Below are positions 7,376 to 10,714 of a DNA stretch of 10,714 bases, one piece after another. Source of the stretch: a bacterium (GTDB taxonomy: Bacteria; Cyanobacteriota; Vampirovibrionia; Gastranaerophilales; Gastranaerophilaceae); contig JAGOIO010000025.1 of assembly GCA_017995595.1 (NCBI GenBank), forward strand, positions 1-10,714, given 5' to 3'. Position 1 is the first letter of the stretch, and each line of letters opens with the position of its first letter. The position numbers and the translations under genes are program-made. The notes beneath the pieces were generated by a model. It had not been told where the DNA came from, did not search any database, and saw only the letters and a program-made list of their open reading frames with translations.

Positions 7376-8098
7376 TTATAATTGTATTAAGACTTTATTT
7401 TCACCGATTATTTTTGCCGTATAAACTTTTCCGTATGTTTTACTTTGCACTCCGATATAATCGCCTTTCATTCCATTTGACATCGCAACGCCTTCAATAG
7501 AAACAGTTAAATCATTTGCTTTGAAAAACGCAGTAACAAGATTATTTTTCATAACATCTGGTCTCAATTTTACAAATCTTTTATCAATTACTTCGCCATC
7601 TTTAAAATTTTTCTTAACCATTATATCTTTAGTCATCATATCGTTTGTCATAATGTAATCGTACATACCAGAAACTTCTTCTCTTTTGGTAGTAACTATT
7701 TCAGGAGTCAAAACCTGATCTCTGTCAATATTTGTTGAAGCCACCAAAACATCTTTATAGACTTTGTTTTCAACAGGAACATTAAAGGTTTTATATTCTT
7801 TACCATTCACCAAGATAGAAACTCTCTTAACATCTCTCGGTAAAAACTTTGGATTTAAAGAAGCAACATCAAATTTTACAATACCTTTTGGTATTTCTAA
7901 CTTTTGAAACGGTAAATTTAGAACTACGGATTCTTCTTGCGTGTCATCTTTAAACATTTGTTTATAAGACTCAGTCAAGCTTTTAGAAATATTATATTTA
8001 ATTTCATCAGCACAATAAGTACGAGAAAATGCATTCAACGGTTGAGTTGAAAACATTAAAACTATTGAAATTAAAGATATTCTAAATAATTTATTCAC
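7376..8098 (-). CDS. flgA: Flagellar P-ring assembly protein FlgA (SAF domain)
   Basis: FlgA is the periplasmic chaperone for polymerisation of FlgI into the P ring. The 240-residue product has a signal peptide at residues 1-23 (MNKLFRISLISIVLMFSTQP, then LNA). Next comes a poorly conserved N-terminal domain to about 112, then a SAF (antifreeze-like) domain at about 113-180. In that domain VLVASTNIDRDQVLTPEIVT and KNFKDGEVIDKRFVKLRPDV are the typical 'ar.i..G..l....l' repeats. The C-terminal beta domain ends NGMKGDYIGVQSKTYGKVYT then AKIIGENKVLIQL, the classic FlgA finish. The start codon is GTG at 8098, with GGAAG about ten bases upstream. It begins 15 nt after flgG and ends 18 nt before flgH. 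The order flgG-flgA-flgH-flgI groups the chaperone with its ring client. Confidence 0.92.
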   Translation of the reverse strand: MNKLFRISLISIVLMFSTQPLNAFSRTYCADEIKYNISKSLTESYKQMFKDDTQEESVVLNLPFQKLEIPKGIVKFDVASLNPKFLPRDVKRVSILVNGKEYKTFNVPVENKVYKDVLVASTNIDRDQVLTPEIVTTKREEVSGMYDYIMTNDMMTKDIMVKKNFKDGEVIDKRFVKLRPDVMKNNLVTAFFKANDLTVSIEGVAMSNGMKGDYIGVQSKTYGKVYTAKIIGENKVLIQL

Positions 8099-8113
8099 TT
8101 ACATCACTTCCAA

Positions 8114-8899
8114 TTAAACAATATTATTTGTTTGTTTCAAGATATCACTTGAAGCATTAATAATCTTAGAATTTGATTCAAAAGCACGTTCGGCTTTAAT
8201 CAAACTTATTAATTCTTCAACTATTTGAACATTTGAACCTTCCAAATAGCCTGATTGAATTGTTCCTAAACCGTTTTGACCCGGAACATCTTCTATAGGA
8301 GAACCTGAAGCCGGCGTTTCGATATACAAATTGTGTCCAATATCCAAAAGTCCTGATGGGTTTTGAAACTTAACGAGTTTTATTTGGTCTAATGACTGCA
8401 TCGTAGTATCTGAACCTACTTTTACAGAAACAGTACCATCTTGAGTAATATTAATTTCAGAGGCATTTTGAGGAATATTGATTTGCGGTTGAAGCAAATG
8501 TCCGTCTGTAGTACATAATTGCCCCATTGAATCTTCTTTAAAAGAACCGTCTCTGGTATAAGCAGTTGTACCATCTTCCATTACTATTTTGAAAAAGCCA
8601 TCACCCTCAATTTCCATATCGAGATTTCTACCTGTAGAAATTGTATTACCTTGAGTAAAGACTCTTGTAGTAGCAGCTGTTTTTACACCCAAACCGATTT
8701 CAACACCAACAGGCTGGAAAGTACCTTGGCTAATCATAGCTCCTGGAGATTTAACAGTTTGGCTCAAAACATCTTGAAATTCGATTCTCGCTTTTTTAAA
8801 ACCGGTAGTATTTACGTTCGCAATATTGTTTGAAACAACGTCCAAATAATCTTGTTGGGCAATCATACCCGTTGCAGCTGTCGTTAATGCTCTTAACAT
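8114..8899 (-). CDS. flgG: Flagellar distal rod protein FlgG
   Basis: FlgG builds the distal rod, the shaft passing through the P and L rings encoded downstream. The 261-residue protein has the canonical start MLRALTTAATGMIAQQDYLD, then the rod signature NNIANVNTTGFK (24-35). It also has the FlgG-specific core RNLDMEIEGDGFFKI (about 91-104) and the C-terminal block LEGSNVQIVEELISLIKAER then AFESNSKIINASSDILKQ. Length matches the family almost exactly. It has no signal peptide; it is a flagellar type III substrate. ATG at 8899 is preceded by TCGGAGGAAAAAACTAA, a strong ribosome binding site, and directly upstream of that lies a small hairpin (8920-8935). About 120 nt separate it from the flgF-like gene, and a short candidate ORF in that gap overlaps its start codon. 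Confidence 0.98.
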   Translation of the reverse strand: MLRALTTAATGMIAQQDYLDVVSNNIANVNTTGFKKARIEFQDVLSQTVKSPGAMISQGTFQPVGVEIGLGVKTAATTRVFTQGNTISTGRNLDMEIEGDGFFKIVMEDGTTAYTRDGSFKEDSMGQLCTTDGHLLQPQINIPQNASEINITQDGTVSVKVGSDTTMQSLDQIKLVKFQNPSGLLDIGHNLYIETPASGSPIEDVPGQNGLGTIQSGYLEGSNVQIVEELISLIKAERAFESNSKIINASSDILKQTNNIV

Positions 8900-8964
8900 T
8901 TAGTTTTTTCCTCCGAATTGTTCAGTTTTCTGAACTCCACCATTTTCCTCAAGTCCTTATCCAT
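8893..8964 (-). CDS. Candidate 23-residue leader ORF overlapping the flgG start
   Basis: In the gap between the flgF-like gene and flgG, an ATG at 8964 opens a 23-codon frame. It encodes a very charged peptide (MDKDLRKMVEFRKLNNSEEK, then TKC). The stop codon TAA at 8893-8895 overlaps the flgG start (ATGTTAA), the geometry of translational coupling. The nearest ribosome-binding-like sequence, AAGGAA, is about 12 nt upstream, longer than ideal. An internal ATG at codon 8 has GAGG close by. The frame remains open further upstream to about 9005, with a possible TTG start. It is unrecognised and may be chance, because the last third is constrained by the flgG ribosome binding site. Confidence 0.25.
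   Translation of the reverse strand: MDKDLRKMVEFRKLNNSEEKTKC
8920..8935 (-). promoter_or_regulatory. Small hairpin just upstream of the flgG ribosome binding site
   Basis: On the minus strand GTTCAG and CTGAAC form a perfect 6-bp stem around an AAAA loop. It ends about five bases before the GGAGG ribosome binding site of flgG (8911-8915). It has no T-run and so is not a terminator. It could keep the flgG site accessible or mark an RNA cleavage point. A 6-bp stem is within reach of chance. Confidence 0.35.
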
Positions 8965-9020
8965 TTTCTGATTTATTTCCTTTTTAAACAACCTACTAAT
9001 AGATTATTTTTTAAAATTTC

Positions 9021-9827
9021 CTAAGAAATTCTACCGACCTTTAAAGCTTCACCCAAAGTTTCATTTGCGACCTTTATGTTTTGAGAAAGAGCTTCATAGC
9101 TTCTTGATGTATTAATGGTATTTATCATTTCTCGTACAATATTTGTATTAGATAATTCCAAAACGCCTTGTTGTATTGTGAATTTTTTTGGCACCATTTC
9201 TTTATTTTTATTCACAGCTGTCGGAACATACTTTGCACCACCAATCGCAATCATTTCTTCTTTATTCGCAAAATCAAATATACCTATTTTTTGTTGATAT
9301 CTCAATGGATTAATTTCATTATTTATCTGAATTTGACCATCTTCGGTAATCATAATATCTTTACTTGAATGCATTCTTAAACCCTGAGTTAAAATTTTAA
9401 TTTTTCTGCTTTTTTGGTCAAGAATATAATCTCCTTCTTTATTTATAAGAAAATTTTTGCTATCCAAAGCTAAAGAACCATTTCTTGTATATGCAATATC
9501 ACCTTTTGGAGTTTGAACTTTAAAGAATCCATCACCCTCAATAGCCAAATCAAACGGGCATTCTGTTCTGTTTAGAATTCCTTGAGTAAAATCATAAGTG
9601 AGCTTCTGAACCTTACTTCCAACGCTTAAAGTACCTACTTTTTTAGAATCATTTGTACCATCGTAAAGCTTTTGCATAACAGATTCATCATAAATATTTT
9701 TGAAACTCATTCTTTCACGTTTAAAGCCAATTGTATTAACGTTTGCAATATTGTTTGCAGTAGAATCGTTCTGATCAAGAAGAGCCTGCATACCGTTTGT
9801 CGCAGCCGCAAATCCCAGTAAAATCAT
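9021..9827 (-). CDS. flgF: Flagellar rod protein, FlgF/FlgG family (probable FlgF)
   Basis: The 268-residue protein belongs to the FlgE/F/G family of axial rod and hook subunits. It shows the N-terminal signature NNIANVNTIGFKRERMSF (25-42), the core block PFDLAIEGDGFFKV (91-104) with IAYTRNGSL after it, and the C-terminal helix LSNTNIVREMINTINTSRSY then EALSQNIKVANETLGEALKV. It differs from the canonical FlgG encoded next in the operon by an atypical start (MILLGFAAATNGMQALLDQN) and lower conservation. Together with position directly before flgG this makes FlgF, the proximal-side rod protein, the likely identity; a second FlgG paralogue is the alternative. There is no signal peptide. The ATG at 9827 follows AAAGGAGGAGC, a near-perfect ribosome binding site located inside the last codons of the transglycosylase gene, only 4 nt downstream of its stop, so translation is probably coupled. 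Confidence 0.88.
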   Translation of the reverse strand: MILLGFAAATNGMQALLDQNDSTANNIANVNTIGFKRERMSFKNIYDESVMQKLYDGTNDSKKVGTLSVGSKVQKLTYDFTQGILNRTECPFDLAIEGDGFFKVQTPKGDIAYTRNGSLALDSKNFLINKEGDYILDQKSRKIKILTQGLRMHSSKDIMITEDGQIQINNEINPLRYQQKIGIFDFANKEEMIAIGGAKYVPTAVNKNKEMVPKKFTIQQGVLELSNTNIVREMINTINTSRSYEALSQNIKVANETLGEALKVGRIS

Positions 9828-9831
9828 AAGA

Positions 9832-10410
9832 CTAAGCTCCTCCTTTCATTTTTCCATACATACTTAAAATATTTTTAACATAGCGTTGAGTTTCTGCGTA
9901 TGGAGGAATTCCACCATATTTTTTAACTGCACCGCCACCTGCATTATATGCTGCCAACGCTAAATCTTTTCTTCCTCCATAAGTTCTTAGAAGATTTGAA
10001 AGCATTTTAGTTCCGCCTTTAATATTGTCTTCAGCATTAAAAGGATTCACAACGCCTAACCCCTTTGCCGTTCCTGGCATTAATTGCATCAAACCCATAG
10101 CTCCGCAACCTGACTTTGCCTTTGGATTAAACCCTGATTCCTGTTTAATAACAGCTTTTACAAAATCAGCATCAAGTCCGTTTTTTGCAGAATATTCATC
10201 AATAAGTTTATTAATTTCAGGTCTTGTACAATTTGCACTGCCCACAGAATCATCGTCATAATCTGAATAATCACCCATACTCTCATCAAGAATTTGTTGA
10301 AAATCCTTGTCAGGAGCTTTTTGTTCAGGCTTTATCCCCATTAAGTCCATAAAGTTCTGTTCTATGTCATTCATTCGCTGAATTGCTGAATCTAAACCTG
10401 TTATTTCCAC
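9832..10410 (-). CDS. Lytic transglycosylase (SLT domain), flagellum-associated
   Basis: A soluble lytic murein transglycosylase of 192 residues. It cleaves the glycan strand, most likely to let the rod cross the peptidoglycan. The catalytic domain covers about 65-190. It has the catalytic Glu91 in VIKQESGFNPKAKSG, the GLMQLMPGTA motif (106-115), AAYNAG (153-158) and ETQRYV (173-178), the standard order for SLT family 1 enzymes. The N-terminal 60 residues (MEITGLDSAIQRMNDIEQNF, then an acidic linker) form no signal peptide, so export through the flagellar secretion channel, as for enterobacterial FlgJ, is a reasonable inference. It would replace the muramidase half missing from the short FlgJ in this operon. 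The start is GTG at 10410 with TAGGG a few bases upstream. The N-terminal sequence resembles those of other flagellum-linked transglycosylases, which supports this start. It is the first gene of the operon. Confidence 0.92.
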   Translation of the reverse strand: MEITGLDSAIQRMNDIEQNFMDLMGIKPEQKAPDKDFQQILDESMGDYSDYDDDSVGSANCTRPEINKLIDEYSAKNGLDADFVKAVIKQESGFNPKAKSGCGAMGLMQLMPGTAKGLGVVNPFNAEDNIKGGTKMLSNLLRTYGGRKDLALAAYNAGGGAVKKYGGIPPYAETQRYVKNILSMYGKMKGGA

Positions 10411-10443
10411 TTTTCCCTAAACCTACGATTATTACACATATCT

Positions 10444-10474
10444 GTGAATTTGCACCTTTATAGGACAAACTCAC
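10444..10474 (-). promoter_or_regulatory. Leader hairpin upstream of the flagellar operon
   Basis: In minus-strand RNA sense, GUGAGUUUG (10466-10474) pairs with CAAAUUCAC (10444-10452) over nine positions, one of them a G-U pair. Inside the loop CCU and AGG can pair again around AUAA. The structure lies 33 nt before the GTG of the first gene, in the predicted untranslated leader. No T-run follows, so it is not a terminator. I could not match it to a known riboswitch. Function is unknown. Confidence 0.45.
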
Positions 10475-10491
10475 CTATCCTTATACAATTT

Positions 10492-10519
10492 ACTATATAT
10501 ATATGTATATTGACATCAA
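10492..10519 (-). promoter_or_regulatory. Sigma70-like promoter candidate for the flagellar operon
   Basis: On the minus strand TTGATG (10514-10519) and TATAGT (10492-10497) are separated by 16 bp. These are 4/6 and 5/6 matches to the housekeeping consensus, placing a start near 10485 and a leader of about 75 nt. The surrounding sequence is a TATATA tract, so a -10 look-alike is easy to find by chance. Confidence 0.35.
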
Positions 10520-10529
10520 CCTCGAGGTT
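10518..10529. promoter_or_regulatory. Perfect 12-bp palindrome AACCTCGAGGTT (operator-like)
   Basis: AACCTCGAGGTT is a perfect dyad and a small G+C island in AT-rich flanks. It overlaps the -35 of the sigma70-like candidate by two bases and falls around the expected start point of the sigma54-like candidate. That placement suits a repressor or activator site for the operon. No regulator family is suggested by the sequence itself. Confidence 0.4.
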
Positions 10530-10537
10530 AAAATATT

Positions 10538-10553
10538 TGCAAAAAATAGACCA
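10538..10553 (-). promoter_or_regulatory. Sigma54-like -24/-12 promoter candidate
   Basis: The minus strand reads TGGTCTATTTTTTGCA. It has TGG at the -24 position and TTGCA at the -12 position, with exactly ten bases between GG and GC, the rigid spacing sigma54 requires. The middle CAC of the consensus TGGCACR is not kept. It lies upstream of and pointing at the flagellar operon, just after the terminator of the preceding gene, and would give a transcript starting near 10527. Sigma54 drives rod, ring and hook genes in several bacterial groups. Confidence 0.4.
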
Positions 10554-10578
10554 ATAGATTAAGATTTCCAAACGACAA

Positions 10579-10607
10579 AAAATGCCACTTTTTTAAAGTA
10601 GCATTTT
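10579..10607 (-). terminator. Rho-independent terminator of the upstream gene
   Basis: The arms AAAATGCCACTTT (10579-10591) and AAAGTAGCATTTT (10595-10607) are complementary over 13 positions with one C/A mismatch, around a 3-nt loop. On the minus strand the stem ends in a run of six T. It starts 29 nt after the stop of the partial gene at the right edge, and separates that gene from the flagellar operon's promoter region. Confidence 0.8.
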
Positions 10608-10635
10608 CTAGTCAAAATTTTATATTTAATCTTTG

Positions 10636-10714
10636 TTAGCTGTTAAATATCTTTTTAAAGCCATTTATAACCGCCATGGTTAACAAACACGTACCAGCCA
10701 TAAAACCTGCACCT
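10636..10714 (-). CDS. 3' end of an unrecognised gene (probable membrane protein C-terminus)
   Basis: A frame entering from the right edge reads GAGFMAGTCLLTMAVINGFK, then KIFNS, and stops at TAA 10636-10638. The fragment has a glycine/alanine-rich hydrophobic stretch followed by a short basic tail, as at the end of a transmembrane helix. A terminator follows 28 nt downstream, which supports a real gene end here. The other two minus-strand frames stop earlier and give less plausible peptides. Only about 25 residues are visible, so no family can be named. Confidence 0.5.
   Translation of the reverse strand, partial: GAGFMAGTCLLTMAVINGFKKIFNS

Noticed and set aside
8651..9368. Plus-strand frames opposite flgG and flgF
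   Set aside because: They are antisense to well-supported rod genes, without ribosome binding sites or recognisable protein features.
10441..10475. c-di-GMP or other known riboswitch in the operon leader
   Set aside because: Only a simple hairpin is visible; the conserved junction and receptor sequences of the riboswitches I know are absent.
10493..10509. TATATA tract as a tandem repeat or recombination site
   Set aside because: It is a short alternating AT run in very AT-rich DNA, better viewed as part of the promoter region.
1..10714. Mobile elements, CRISPR arrays, tRNAs or a defence system
   Set aside because: I saw no transposase or integrase motifs, no spaced direct repeats, no cloverleaf with CCA-type end, and no nuclease/ATPase pairs; the genes form a standard flagellar set.

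Overview
The window is AT-rich DNA dominated by one minus-strand flagellar operon of eleven genes. It reads from about 10410 down to 1690. The order is a lytic transglycosylase, flgF-like, flgG, flgA, flgH, flgI, a short flgJ (rod-binding domain only), a small FlgM-position protein, flgN, flgK and flgL. Genes for both the L ring (FlgH) and P ring (FlgI) imply a diderm cell with peptidoglycan and an outer membrane. The products cover the distal rod, the ring bushings and their chaperone, the wall-clearing enzyme, and the hook-filament junction. Proximal rod, hook, export, motor and flagellin genes are not here.

Region by region, all on the minus strand: 10636-10714 is the 3' end of an unrecognised gene, followed by a rho-independent terminator (10579-10607). 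The 10411-10578 stretch looks like the operon control region. It holds a sigma54-like -24/-12 element, a perfect 12-bp palindrome overlapping a sigma70-like promoter, and a leader hairpin. The operon follows with short gaps, except for about 120 nt before flgG and about 140 nt between flgI and flgJ. After flgL comes a strong terminator hairpin, then the RNase P RNA gene rnpB (1264-1608). Last is a family 5 solute-binding (peptide-type) protein gene that runs off the left edge (1-1199).

The type A RNase P RNA reads, from memory, closest to cyanobacterial versions. With an AT-rich genome and a diderm flagellum, this makes a non-photosynthetic relative of Cyanobacteria (Vampirovibrionia/Melainabacteria, for example Gastranaerophilales) a reasonable but unproven guess.

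This is mostly a conventional flagellar locus; I saw no mobile element, CRISPR array, tRNA or clear sign of horizontal transfer. The points worth a second look are regulatory (sigma54-like promoter, operator-like palindrome, structured leader), a possible small ORF overlapping flgG, a FlgH with no lipoprotein cysteine, the split FlgJ functions, and a highly divergent protein in the usual flgM position.
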